From assembly GCA_963971225.1 (NCBI GenBank), contig OZ020268.1, forward strand, positions 109,584,830 to 109,648,829: DNA of 64,000 nucleotides. The letters are read 5' to 3'. A program made the translations under genes and the position numbers. How positions within the stretch are numbered: position 1 is the first letter of the stretch; each line of letters starts with the position of its first letter. Below the pieces are notes generated by a model that saw only the letters and a program-made list of their open reading frames with translations, made no database searches and had not been told where the DNA came from. Origin of the DNA: Melieria omissa. Taxonomy: Eukaryota > Arthropoda > Insecta > Diptera > Ulidiidae. This document shows, piece after piece, positions 24,057-35,490 of the stretch.

Positions 24057-24743
24057 TAAAAATTGCTAAACAATTAAAACATTTACACTTCGTTAATCTA
24101 CCTTTTTTGTATATAAAAACATAGAATAAATGAAATAAAAAATAAATAAAATAAAATATAATATAATAAATTTAATAAAATAAAATAATTAAATAAATAT
24201 AATAAATTTAGAAAGAAAAAAAGGGGTTGATATGACTCACTAAAACGATTGGGATCGATTGAGAAGTTGCTCATTATTTTTTCGTTCCAGGCGAGACTTT
24301 TCTATACTTATATATTATCCGCTATGAATCACTACGTTTTACTAACGAAGGTGTGGTTTTTCCTTCCTTCATTTTCATTTGCAAAAATTCATAAATGTGC
24401 AGATTATTTATTGGTTGCGAAAATCAGCATCTCCAAGTTTTTTTTCAAGACTTTCAGTTTGATCTCTCAGTTATTTCAAATGTGCGAACAAGCTTTACTA
24501 ACTATTTATTAGTCCAGTTCTGGGTGTTACTCCCCCCTTAATACGACCTGATCCCATGTGCAATATTTATTGCGTTTTTTTTAACTCATTCAAAACAAGA
24601 TTCGCTGGTATGGGTTTCCATTCATTCGCACGTTGCCGTTCGCCTGTTGAACCAAAAATGTGTTTTGTGTGCACTCTTGACAACAGCAGACGCCCACATC
24701 TAAGCACGCAGCGTATACAATTTCTTATTCAATAACATTTCAG
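24057..24743. other. AT-rich non-coding DNA (putative intron end)
   Basis: Contains a low-complexity (AATAAAAT)-like stretch at 24120-24215. Otherwise nothing is recognised. It ends in an acceptor-like sequence TTCAATAACATTTCAG. Confidence 0.4.
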
Positions 24744-25058
24744 AATATTGCAGAGCAGCGCAAATGCAAATGCAAAAACACAAATGAGAATGTTCAGAAA
24801 AATGTAAACCACTTAATGCCAACGAGCGCCAACCTTTTGTAAAAGTCAGAAAAATCTAACAACATGAAAAGCGAAATTTCAGAAAAAGTGAAACCCACAC
24901 CAAAACATAAAAAAATATCTTTGAGAGTTGCTTCGATATCGAAAAGGAAAAAGCAATCGGCAGCGACAACCGCAGCACCAAGAAAGAATATTAGTTAGGG
25001 TAGTGGTGGTAGCAGCATATAACGTGCCTTTTGGCCCAGGGGGCCACATCAAATGCCC
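24744..25058 (+). other. Candidate internal 5' UTR exon
   Basis: Bounded by an acceptor-like ATAACATTTCAG (ending 24743) and a consensus donor GTAAGT (25059-25064). The interior is A-rich, with stops in all frames and a CAGCGACAACCGCAGCACC stretch, as in many fly 5' UTRs. An ATG at 25053 lies 6 nt before the donor and could be a translation start continued in a later exon. A 44-codon upstream ORF lies within it. Splicing is predicted by eye only. Confidence 0.35.
24864..24998 (+). CDS. 44-codon upstream ORF in candidate UTR exon
   Basis: ATG at 24864 to TAG at 24996. The peptide is basic (many K and R, including KHKKISLRVASISKRKK) and ends in an alanine/threonine-rich stretch, with no membrane segment or known motif. 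It lies wholly inside the candidate UTR exon 24744-25058, so if transcribed it would be an upstream ORF. It may equally be a chance reading of A-rich UTR sequence. Confidence 0.15.
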   Translation: MKSEISEKVKPTPKHKKISLRVASISKRKKQSAATTAAPRKNIS

Positions 25059-27390
25059 GTAAGTTCAGCAACAATATCTACAACAACAAACACAACCACA
25101 ACAGCGACAGTATTACGAGCACGAAGAAGCATCAGCAGCAACAGCCAGCACGAGGCAATGCAAGTGGGGCCAGCAACAGACAATCGTCGTAGACATCGTA
25201 TTCGTCGTGTTGTTGTTGCCGAGTTTCCTTGAACATCAATTTAGCAGTGAATTTTATTTTCGGTTGCTGCTATTTTGGTTGGCGACGCCGTTTAAAGCCT
25301 CTAATGCGGCTGCTATGTATCTTCCCATATTTATACATATATACCTGTAAGTACCTATGTATGTATCTATGTGTTTCCACGAGTGTTCCCGGCAGCAAGT
25401 TGCTGCCGTTGTCGGTTGTCGTTTTGTTACCTACTCGACAGACTCCTGGGCTGCGGCAGGTCGCCGTTAAGTTGGCCTCTGTCTTTCAATCACTCGGCTG
25501 CTGCTTCGGCTGAAGATTGACTCGGCTGTAACAATTTTCATACCTATCAGCGTTATTTGAGCCACGCGGCATTCCGTCTACTAAATATTAGCCACACCCA
25601 CTTTTGTAGCGTTGCTTAATTTATTTTTGCTTACTTTGCTTTTTTGCCTTCACATTTCGACTGCGTTTTTGCCGACTGTTTTGCTGTTGTTGTTATTGCA
25701 CATACTATATACGCGAAAAAGGACCGAAAGTTTAAAAAATTCGCGCGTATTTCAACTGCTGTCCTGAAAGTCTGCTTTTCGTGCCGGATTTTAGGTGGTT
25801 TTCGCGAACTGTTTGTCATGTCGCGCAGAGTGATTTATTGCCGCGTTTCCTGATTTCTTTTGAATGTGTTTCCGTTTTGGACCGACTCACACAGTGGACC
25901 GTCTCAGTGTGGTTTTTTTCTTCCCTTCTTCCCTTCCGCCCTAACCCCCCTGCGCCTCTAGTTACTTTGCAACGCTTTAATAACGAGTTGAAAAATAGAT
26001 TAATTGCCAATGAGCACTTCCGCGGCGCTTTTAATTTGATTGCGTTATAAATTACACGCAAAGGGTCTCCGTCGCACACCGCGCCATTCACCTTTCGTCG
26101 CATCGGCGTACAACTCTAAGCCAGCGTTGTTGTGCGCCCACTTGTCGGCGTTTATTTGCGTTTTATTTGCTGTAATTAGTTGAAAATGAGTTTCATTAAT
26201 ATTTCTGTTCGCTTTTTATTGTCTTCGCGCTGCGCTCGTCTCTGCCTCGTTTCAAGGCAACATGGCAACACAGCAGCTCAGCCGCTCTGATTCTCTGTCC
26301 AGCTTTATTTATTTATTCTTGCTTCACTTCATATACAGTCTGCCGTATTCTTACCTTCATCTCTGTTGTTTTCGTTTTGTTTCTTTTCTCATTTACGCTT
26401 TTCGCCTTTCGTTTGAGGTAATTAAAAATGTTTTCTCGATTATATTTACCCGCTAATTTTACATGTGCCACGCGCTTTTCGGTGTTGCCCAGCGGGTTAC
26501 TGTCGTTCTCGACTAGTTAAAACATTCTTAACATTGATTATGCAATAAATGAGACCAAAACGGGAGCTAGTCAAACCGGCTTTTCGATTCGGTCAGCTGT
26601 CCGGCGCGTGAACTTGAACATCTGTGGCCAAGTTGTAGGGAGTCGTCGGCACAGACATCCGTCTGCGGCTGCGAGTAAATAACTTTCATTTTTTGAAAGC
26701 TTCTTTGTCAATCTTCTCGTGTGCGTGTGGGCCATTGTCCATTGTCGCTTTCCCATAGCACAACTTACAACGCGTACTCTCGCTTTCGTTCACGGAGCTT
26801 GTAATGGCCGAGTGCCGTTTTGCTTTGTGGCCAATTATTTTGCCACAAATGTCTGTCATTACACGCTGCAAAAATGTCTTCGTGCATGATGTTTCTTCTG
26901 ATTGTTTGCTTCATGTACATAAATACAAACATACAAGTAAGTACAAACATTTCTTAAGACCTTATCAGAGTAAACAGTAATTTTTTTTTACACAAAATGC
27001 CCTTCTGGATTACATGAGCGAATATATTTGGGGTAATTTCTCCTACGCCAAACTAAACTTCATTAGTCCTCAGGCATTGCACGTGGTTAGCGCCCAACTT
27101 CCTTGCAGCGTGTCCATGGAATTTAGTCCAATGCCAATGTTCCAATTAACCTACCTTCGCTCGGAAGAAGGAATACGCGAAACAGTTGGGTGGACGTCAA
27201 CGAATGGCAAACAATAAATAGCCACGAAAATCGATATGATCGACTGAAATAAAACCACATCTAAAATTGTTGAAATAACCTTCGGAATTGGCAGTTCGAT
27301 GTGCTGGACAGATACTTCCCTCCTCCAGTCCGCCAGTTCGCGTTGCGAAAACACGTAGTAAAAGCAAAGCGCGAAACAAAATCGGCGGCG
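25059..27390. other. Non-coding DNA without recognisable features
   Basis: CAA/CAG-rich at 25075-25160, then mixed sequence. Open frames at 25229-25513, 25644-26103 and 27014-27217 show no known motif. Confidence 0.4.
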
Positions 27391-27776
27391 CACAGTGGGG
27401 CGTCTCCATATATCGCATGGCCGAAAATAGTAAACGTAGTTTAATTTTGACGAAATTCGGCACCCGCCCATTTTTTAGCATTAACAGATTGTAAAAACCT
27501 AAAACATAAAATATAAAATCAGGTTTATTAAAATAATAACTGTAACCATAAGAAAAAACATCTTTAGTTTCACAAGGTTAAATTTATATTTTTCCTTAAA
27601 TTTGTGTTTACGCAATATATAAAGTTTAAAGCCTTCGTGAGACTACAAAACTTAAAATTTTTTTTAAATTCCTTTTGATAAAACTTAGTTGGAAATTTGA
27701 CTTCGATCGTGCTTACTTATTTTTTCGAAATAGAGATTTGTTTTTTTTTATTTTTGGCCACGGACGCCCCACTGTG
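27391..27776. mobile_element. hAT-like MITE with 14-bp inverted ends
   Basis: CACAGTGGGGCGTC at 27391-27404 is exactly complementary to GACGCCCCACTGTG at 27763-27776. Ends of the form CAGTGG are typical of hAT elements. If the element is taken as 27393-27775, the flanks GCGGCGCA and GCAGCGCT agree at 6 of 8 positions, compatible with a decayed 8-bp target duplication. The interior is AT-rich and non-coding. Confidence 0.7.
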
Positions 27777-29121
27777 CAGCGCTGGCAATAGCGATGACAA
27801 CGATTGATGCAGATGCACACACACACATATGCAAGTAGGATTGTACCTATGTATGTGTGCAGCTGCTAAAAATGCAAAGTGCGAATTTGCCCCAAATACC
27901 TGTCGCCATCGCTGACACAGTGTCCTCCATATTTATGTCTGTCTGCCTACATTTAGACGTAGGAACGCATCCCTTAAAAATAAATCTAAAAGATAAGAGA
28001 TTCAGCAACAACAATAACAAAAATAACAGCCACAATAAAAGTTGTCATAATAGCGGTAAGTAGTGACACGCGAAAGTGGTAGCTGAAAGGAAAAACCAAA
28101 CACGAAGGAAACGAGATGAACGCACACCCAGAAAAACCAGGTGGGCTCGCATTGCGCGAAACGGTGGGAAGAAGAATGCGAAAATATAGCCGCGCAACCG
28201 GAAAAGCCAAGACTGGCCGCGAGTGCTGGCGCGAGGACAATAAAAAAATGGCTGAAAGGATGAAAGCCGAGAGAGGTGAGCTGGTGAGAGTGTCAGGGGC
28301 CAAATTAGTGGCGCTTCATTACGTGACCCAAACAAATGCACAGAACGCATGACGACTAAAAACACGAACGGGGGCACTACGTAGCGATGTGAGGCAGGCC
28401 GAGTACAAGCAACCATTGTCGGCTGGGGCGGAATAGTAGCTGGAGGCTGTGTACCAAACTGTACACTAAGCGATGCATGAGTGCATAAGCGTTGCATTTT
28501 CCGGCATTTGATATTTTCTCTGTCGTTGCCTCGGGTCACGTGTTGGGGCCAAGGTTAAAAATCGAAAGCGACTACAGTAATGAGAGTGAAACTGTTAAGC
28601 ATTTTGTTGCTGCACACGTACAAGCAGACACGGAAACGACATAAGTGCACTCACAGCCATTGGCAGCCATTCATACACTTTATGGATACTTTCGCAGAAC
28701 TTATGACAGTGAGGTACACTATCAGCCGGCAACTGGATGTGTAACTTTAATGTCGGCAAAACTGTGAGTCGGCCCAACTAATTAGTGTAAATGCTTCAGC
28801 CAAATTATTGTGCCTGTGGCCGAAATGAAAAGAAAGAAATAGACAAAAGCACTGATGACGGCATCGGCCAAATAGTTGGCTACGCGTGTGGCTGCCACTA
28901 CAGGCCAGATCGGTAAGAATGCATAACGCAAAGCGATGATAAGATAAGCGTTGTGCTTCGCCGTCAACGACACCTCCCGCACCACTACAACACATCAACA
29001 TACAAAATCAACAACAGCAACGACCACAGCGAAAATATCTGAAACTCGACCCGTCTAATTAAATCGATTGAACAAGAAATCTTGTTGCTATTTAAGTTTC
29101 CTATTCGTGCTGCCACTATGG
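27777..29121. other. Non-coding DNA; weak splice-like signals
   Basis: A donor-like GTAAGT at 28056 follows a CAACAA-rich stretch, with a possible acceptor at 27862, but the polypyrimidine tract is poor. An ATG-initiated 78-codon frame at 28116-28352 is charged and lacks a known motif. Nothing here is firm enough to call. Confidence 0.35.
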
Positions 29122-29211
29122 TAAAGGGTGATTTTTAAGCAACTTTCTTTCTGCTGTTTTCGTGTAACATATTACTGTCAAACATGTTCAGTTTGGTCTA
29201 TAATTTAACCA

Positions 29212-29697
29212 TGAATCAACTTACAAACGAACAACGCTTGCAGATTATTGAATTTTACTATCAAAATTCATGCTCATGCACTTCTTCCCTTTAATGGTCA
29301 GTCTAGGCGACCTTCTATGGCGGCTATTCGGATTCTTGTGACTAAATTTCGCACCAAATTTACATTATTGAACATTAAACCAACAACATGCATACGTAGA
29401 GTGCGGACAATGGTAAATATCGCAGCTGTATCCGGCAGTGTTGTTGATGGCCGTGAATTATCGAATTATCTGTTACTCCACTATGTAGAACATTTTTGCG
29501 ATTTAATGCCGATTTAATGTGAGGCTATGTTAAGGCTCATGTCTATAGCGACAAGCTCGCAACGGTTGACGCACTGGAAGCCAATATTGAAGAATTTATT
29601 CGTGAGATACCGCCCGATATATTGGAGAGAGTATGCCAAAATTGGATCCAGCATATGAACCATTTGAGGCGCTGCCGCGGTCAACGTTTACATTAAA
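29212..29697 (+). pseudogene. Fragmented mariner/Tc1 transposase
   Basis: Begins with an ATG at 29212 and the helix-turn-helix-type sequence NEQRLQIIEFYYQNSCS. It shifts frame near 29270 to SRRPSMAAIRILVTKFRTKF, then to a C-terminal stretch with EANIEEFIREIPPDILERV and NWIQHMNHLRRCRG. The whole DDE catalytic domain is missing between the two parts. It is a typical internally deleted derivative that could move only with transposase from another copy. Confidence 0.8.
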
Positions 29698-29770
29698 TCA
29701 TCTTTAAACACTGAATTATGCAGATCGGTCTATTGACTCAAATAAAGATTTCATAAATTTCTCTAAATTG

Positions 29771-29983
29771 TAGGGGAATTCTTTGTAAGGTGCCACCCCA
29801 TAGCTTTTTTGCGCAAAACTCGTTAGAAAATTAACGTATCGCCAATTTTAATATACCGTTGGAAAGAGGATTCAAAGAGCTAATCCAAGGTAACACTTCA
29901 TTTGAATTTTTCGTAAATACGAATTCGAAATCGAGCAGCGGTGGCACCTTACAAAGAGTGGCACCTTACAAAGAATTCCCCTA
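29771..29983. mobile_element. 209-bp MITE nested in the mariner derivative
   Basis: The inverted ends, GGGGAATTCTTTGTAAGGTG at the left (from 29773) and the complement at the right (to 29981), are about 25 bp long and flanked by TA at 29771-29772 and 29982-29983. At the right end the unit GTGGCACCTTACAAAGA is tandemly duplicated (29941-29957 and 29958-29974). It is non-coding. The TA target suggests a Tc1/mariner-type MITE. Confidence 0.8.
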
Positions 29984-30029
29984 TACGTTTTTTAATCAAA
30001 TCCGAAGACTCTTAAAAATTCACCCTTTA

Positions 30030-31202
30030 TTTTGGCCGTTTTCCATGCCTTGCATTCGTAACGTGCTATAAATCAAAAATCTACAATTTTGATCGATTGC
30101 AAAATCTATTAACAGAGCAAAACTAAATTTCTGTCGATGGTGCTGACTGAGGGGTTTTGGGGGAGAAGAGAAAATCTCAAAGATTTGAATGTGTGATAAG
30201 CCAGCCACATCAAACAACAGCCATACAAAAATTGTAAAAAATCGTAAATCATAATTTGTCGAACATTACTGTTGTTAATTTTATCATTTTCGGTAGAGTT
30301 CGATAGAAAACTTGATGTTGAAAATGTTGAGCGGAGTATGCAACACGGAGTAATGTGCAATGGGGAAGCCGAGAATAGGTGAAGATGTATAAAGTCCAAG
30401 TCATGTGATGCCAAGTAATGATGCACTAGTTAGATGGTGACCATCCAACTTATAGTGAATCAACTAATAAGCAAAGTTTGCTCGCTGGCAGCTGTGTGGC
30501 AAGTTGTGCTAAAGACGGCGTCTAAAGTGCTCAATGAAGTGTTAATTTTTGCTACAAACTCCATGTACATATGTATACGAATACTATTTGTATGTATGTG
30601 TGATGAACTGCTCTGCATTAACGTTCGTCTACCTCGAAATTTTATGAGGAAACGATATCTACTAATCGACTACCGATTTTTGAAAAAATGTGTAGCTACA
30701 CAACTCGGTTTCAGCTACTAAGTAATCCACTCACTTTGGCTGTTTATCACCTAATGTGCTTTTCTTATTTATAAAATATTTATGCCCCATTTACACCTGA
30801 CTCGCTACTTGGTAAATTTACGAAATTGAAATTGAAAAAAATTATCATGCGCTCCACTGCCCCACTAAACATGCTGGCGTGCGTTGGACACCAATTCAAT
30901 TTGCGTCCATCACTTTTTCGGGCGCTAATTATTATTAAAATGGATTTAGGCATTCAGGTATCGCCCTTGATTGCATTACAATGTAATTAGGCGGCAGCGC
31001 GTTCGAGGCGCGGTTTCAGCAGCGAGAGCGATAGCACTTTGCAATTGTCACGCCGAAGTCAGCCATGCCCACACTCACACACCAGGAAGCGCGTTTGAAA
31101 GGGGGCCAGCAGCGACAGCGAATATTCAGCGGCAATTTATGCAGAAACGAAGCGCGTTCTGTCGAGTATGAAAGTACCAACTTGGAAAAATGTCACTGAC
31201 GA
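30030..31202. other. Non-coding DNA without recognisable features
   Basis: Open frames at 30109-30721 overlap one another and match nothing known. The last 250 bp are more GC-rich. Confidence 0.4.
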
Positions 31203-32876
31203 CGCACGTTGGGAAAAAACAGGCAAAAACGCTCGCATCGCTTGTTTTGAGCTTTAGAATCTATAGGTTTTGCACTAGAGAACTGCAATTTCCTTATTAT
31301 CTTTCGAATTCTTCAGAGAATTGTATGGTATAATATTTTTTTATTTCCCCCACCAGGAGCTGGTACCCTACAGTCGGAAGTTAAGAGTTTTAGAAATATG
31401 CATAATCAGAAGCAAAAAAAAAAATAAGTCAATATTTTGATAACTGATTCTCGTAGAAGATCAAAAATAAAGTTACACGTGTTGTAGGGTTTTTTAATTT
31501 GAGCACTTTTTCGCAGCACGGTTTATGTTTTCCGAGTGTATAACAAAAGATTTAATAACTTCGGAAATAAAAAAGATAAAGGATTGAATTTTCGCATAAC
31601 GGTTTCCCATAGGTAAAAGATGATTTATTCCAAAAATGAAAAAAATTCGCCCACGGCCACGCCTACTCTCCATACAGACTTTATTTTTAACAATATTAAA
31701 ATAAGCTAAAATTTTGCTGTCATGCATTAAAATGTTCTTTAGAGACACTTAGCTCACATTTATAAAAGTAGGCAAACTCTTTCTTAAAAAAATCTAAACT
31801 ATTCATTTACTTTTATAAAGCATGGAAAAGGTTAACTGACAAGTATAACTTTCCTCACTAAAAGTTAAACTAATGACTTATTATGTATCTCAAGGGGTTA
31901 ACGAGGCATGTCACACCTATTTCCAGACATAAATATCCCTAAACGGACGGTAAATATTTAAAAGTTCATATTTTGAAAAAATCTTTATGTGGCAACCCTG
32001 TTAAGAATGGGCAAACCACGCCCTTTTTAGGCAATATGTTGTTCTCGTGATTTCCAAAGTGTTTGTACGAAATTTCAGTTTCATGTCTCAACTTTTTCGA
32101 AAGCAATTGTGAATACCTTCCATCAGATAGACGAATTGGAAGACATATTAACAGACGGACATAGATAAATCAATGCGATATATATGTACATATCTCAATT
32201 CTATACATTTAAATACGTATTTATTCCTTTCAACACCAGCCTTGCTGTTTTTCATACGTTATAGTTTTGCTCAGCAATTAAAAATATATCGTTGCCCACC
32301 AGAACTTGGTACAAAAAGTGCTTGGGTTGGCATGCGAAAATTGCTCGCATTCATTTAGTCGCAGGACTCCGCAAATGAGGTTGGTACCATCATTTAGCTG
32401 AATGTCCCACCTAATCTGTGTATACGTATTTCGTGGAATGCTGTAGAATTTCAAAAGTTACAGTCCAGCGAAAATCCTGATTTTTTTAATTTTTATCAAA
32501 AAATTAGGAAAAGGTAAGATATTTTTTTTTTGTGAAAATAAACATTTCTTAAATAAAATTTTTAGATATATTAACTGCTTAAATATCATAACCCCACATG
32601 TGAAAAATTATGGGATTTCATTAAAAAATATAGATTCTACGGGCATCTGAAGACAGCCTTGTAAACGATAATTTTCTAGGAGTGAAAATAATATTGTATA
32701 ATAAAATGTTCAACTTTGAAAGGCCGTAAAGTCCAGATCATGGGATGAAGAGACTTGAAAAGTTGATTTGCCTTCTCGCTAATCTATCCATATTACGACA
32801 AGTAAAAACAATCAGATTCGCAACTTTTGGATTTCCTCCAATGCGAACGTTTTTGCCTGTTTTTTCCCAACGTGCG
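31203..32876. mobile_element. 1.67-kb element with 36-bp inverted ends, class unknown
   Basis: CGCACGTTGGGAAAAAACAG begins the left end (31203-31238), and its complement closes the right end (32841-32876), matching at 35 of 36 positions. The interior is AT-rich with no ORF of known type. It includes an intronic-repeat-like segment around 32060-32200 (CAGACGGACATAGATAAATC). No convincing target-site duplication is visible, so the superfamily is open. The near-identical ends argue for recent mobility or for conversion between the arms. Confidence 0.72.
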
Positions 32877-34076
32877 ACGTAACACTTGAAACGAGTACAA
32901 AAGCGCAGAATTATGCATTTCTAAAATATGGTATTGGTTTTATAACTTTTTATAACTTTAGAGAGTTAGGAGAGAACAGAAACAAACATCGGGCAGCATT
33001 GCTTTATGTCTCTAGTATTTCTCTCTCAACTACTTCATTTGAGTCTTAGATTCAGTTCGGAAGTCAGCGTATTTGTTGGCGCGACAGCTGTTTTGTCAAG
33101 ACTTTATTCTATTTGTCGGGCGGTCGGGGCCGCTTTTCAAAGTGGTCACCTTGGTCGAAAGTACGATTGTTCCAGATTCACAAGTGCTTCTTAGCTCTGG
33201 ACCCTATCTCAATGCAGTATCATCGGCCATCGCCAATCGCCATCGGTTGTACAACCCGAAAACGATGGCACGCGCACATCGTTTCCTGCTGGGAACTCGT
33301 TCGTTTTTTTCATGCTTTGGTTGAGTTTTGTTTATGTTTTTAATGTTTGCCTGCAAAATGAGGTCCAATGCATGCCGCCGATAACCGTACATAAACATTT
33401 ACATACTTAATAGTAAATGCAGCCATATCGTACTTTGTAATGCTGTGAGTTGGATTTTGTTACGTTGCGCACCAGTCGAAGTGAACTGAAAGTGCTGCGA
33501 TTTTGTTTTGCAGCAAGAAGTCGCTGTCGGTGCTGCAAGAAGTGAAATCTTCAAGGTGGTCCAAAGTGACTACAATTTTTTTTCGGTTCATAATTTAAAT
33601 ATAAATCTTTTGATAATTTCAGTTGTGCAAAGGCAGCTTGTTTGCCACTTAATGACGCACTTTGAGTTCGTTTGGCTGTAAACACTTTAGTGGACTCGGC
33701 TTAAATTGGCCGAGAAATGGCTGCTGCTAACGTTGGTTATGTCATTGCGAAATGGGCATTGTAGAGAAAACAAATGCACGGACAAGGGAGCAATAAAGCA
33801 GGAGCAGCAACATGAAATGAGAAAATCGAAAAATACAATTTCCGGTTTTGGGGGAAAGGCCACTCGAAAAATGAAAGGTGAGCGCGTTGATAAAAATTCA
33901 TGGCAATAAACAAAACGGCAAATCTAGGCAGCCGCCGGGTGGGATTCCCGCCATGTTGGGGTAGTTGCAGGGAGCGAAAATAAATAAATAAATAAATACA
34001 AAATGCGTATGCAAATAAAAGCTGAGTAGAATACGAAGCAAGCATGGCCGTAAAATGAAAAACACCTTTTTCAATA
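32877..34076. other. Non-coding DNA with an (AATA)n tract
   Basis: No gene recognised. A short (AATA)n run lies at 33979-33998. Confidence 0.4.
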
Positions 34077-34256
34077 GCAGCAACCAGGGGCGGATTCAGA
34101 AAAATATTTTGGGGGGGGGGGGCATTATTTAATATGCATAAATCTTTATGGAAATGCCTCTTAATTTGTATGTAGCTTCAAAGTCAACTCTAATATTTCG
34201 GGGGGTGAGGGTTTCAACCCCCAAAACCACCCCCTCAATCCACCACTGACAGCAAC
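34077..34256 (+). mobile_element. hAT-like MITE, CAGNGGCGGATT family, copy 1
   Basis: The element (34085-34248, 164 bp) begins CAGGGGCGGATTCAG and ends AATCCACCACTG. The flanking 8-mers GCAGCAAC and ACAGCAAC agree at 7 of 8 positions, as expected for hAT insertion. Subterminal G-runs (12 consecutive G near 34111) and their C-rich counterparts could form a strong foldback. It matches copy 2 at 35313-35482 in the opposite orientation. Confidence 0.82.
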
Positions 34257-35304
34257 AACTCCAGCACGAGCAAGCGGCAGCAGCCCACAAAATTTGCATG
34301 GCCCGCACTTCCTATCCGCCTAGAAGCGAAAAAGGCACACCAACAAAAAACGAAAAAGGCAAACAAGCAAAAAAGGTCCATTTGACAATTCAATTTGCCA
34401 AGCAAATGTGGGCGCCATTGCGTGAGCCGTGGTGGGGTGGGAGGGCACATGGGCGGGATGAAATATGGCAATGCTTTACTTGGTCGTGTCGCTGCGCCTT
34501 TTGTTTGGCTGCCTTTGATAGGGAACGCTGTGTTGGGTGCGGATGTGGTGGCGAGGCTGAAGGGATGCGCAAACATGAGACAGCAAAGATAAACAAAAAG
34601 TAGCGTGAATAACAACAACAGCAGCAGCAACAAAAATGAAAACAACACGTTCACGAAAAGAGAAAAGCTATAAAAAAGTTGGTAGCTGCAACGATTATTC
34701 AAATAATTCATGAAACTGCCGTAACTTCTGGTGACACTTTAACAAAAGTCCTGACCCGCCCGTCGCCCTTTTGCACCTTAGCCCCTAAGAAGTGTATCGG
34801 TGATAGGAATTGTGCTGTGTAGTTTGTTTTGTTGTTATACCTAGTTTATGTTGTACATAATTTTAGTTGATTGCTGTGGTGGGAAAGCGGGTACGGGGAT
34901 GAAGTTGTAGGAATATGACCAGAACGCTGATGGTACATGTGTAGTGCATGTGTAGCGCATGGTTACAGTCAGTGAGACCAACTGTGTTCATAGGGTGACA
35001 AAGCCCAGTAGCGCACGGGGTTTAAAACACCAAAATATCTGTTTTTTAGAAATATTGTGGGAGTCAAATATTGTTTCAAGAGGTATTGGGCCCAAAAGTT
35101 GTGTACAGAATAAAATGTACCAAAATAAAATGGTGCATGCACCACTGGACCAGCTGTCTACGGATGTTCGAGTTATGGATCCAAAGAGATAAACATCAGT
35201 TGAGAAAATTGAATAGAAATGAGAACAAAGTATGTAATAACTGAAGGACTGCAAAATATGGTAAACACAGAATAAAAAATCTCGAATCGAATGGAATCAT
35301 AGAC
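34249..35304. other. Non-coding DNA between the two hAT-like MITEs
   Basis: Open frames on both strands at 34235-34711 are mutual shadows. The minus one is a leucine-rich reading of a (CAG/CAA)n tract at 34610-34635. No gene recognised. Confidence 0.4.
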
Positions 35305-35490
35305 AAACCAGCCAGTGGCGGATTCAGGAGGATGTTTTGGGGGTTGAAACACCGCCCTCCTCGGAATATTAGGGTCGACTTTAAAACGAAATACCAATGA
35401 AAAGGTATTTTATAAATATTAAAGAATTACTTTTTGAAACCCCCGTCTCCTCTCCCGAAATATTTTTCTGAATCCGCACCTGAAACCAGC
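35305..35490 (-). mobile_element. hAT-like MITE, CAGNGGCGGATT family, copy 2
   Basis: The element (35313-35482, 170 bp) has ends CAGTGGCGGATTCAG and CTGAATCCGCACCTG. It is flanked by a perfect 8-bp target-site duplication, AAACCAGC at 35305-35312 and 35483-35490, which identifies it as a hAT-superfamily insertion. On the minus strand it aligns with copy 1 (shared GATTCAGAAAAATATTT and TTTCAACCCCCAAAAC). It is non-coding. Confidence 0.9.

Larger units (their letters stand above)
29122..30029 (+). mobile_element. Mariner-like deletion derivative with nested MITE
   Basis: Ends AAGGGTGATTTTTAAG (from 29124) and CTTAAAAATTCACCCTT (to 30027) are near-complementary and flanked by TA. Interior sequence reads as pieces of the same transposase group as the element at 18868: an N-terminal segment (NQLTNEQRLQIIEFYYQN, from 29212) and a C-terminal segment with a VKAHVY-like and an EEFIREIPPDILERVCQNW-like stretch (about 29520-29695). 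The catalytic core is deleted. A 209-bp MITE (29773-29981) is inserted near the right end. Confidence 0.85.

Noticed and set aside
27863..28055. Possible exon before GTAAGT at 28056
   Set aside because: The donor is good but the proposed acceptor has almost no pyrimidine tract and the interior gives no further support.
28045..28539. 164-codon minus-strand frame and the 78-codon plus frame within it
   Set aside because: Mutual shadows in purine-rich DNA, with no recognisable motif in either.
34235..34711. 158-codon minus-strand leucine-rich frame resembling a membrane protein
   Set aside because: The hydrophobic part is the translation of a CAG/CAA-type repeat tract read on the other strand.
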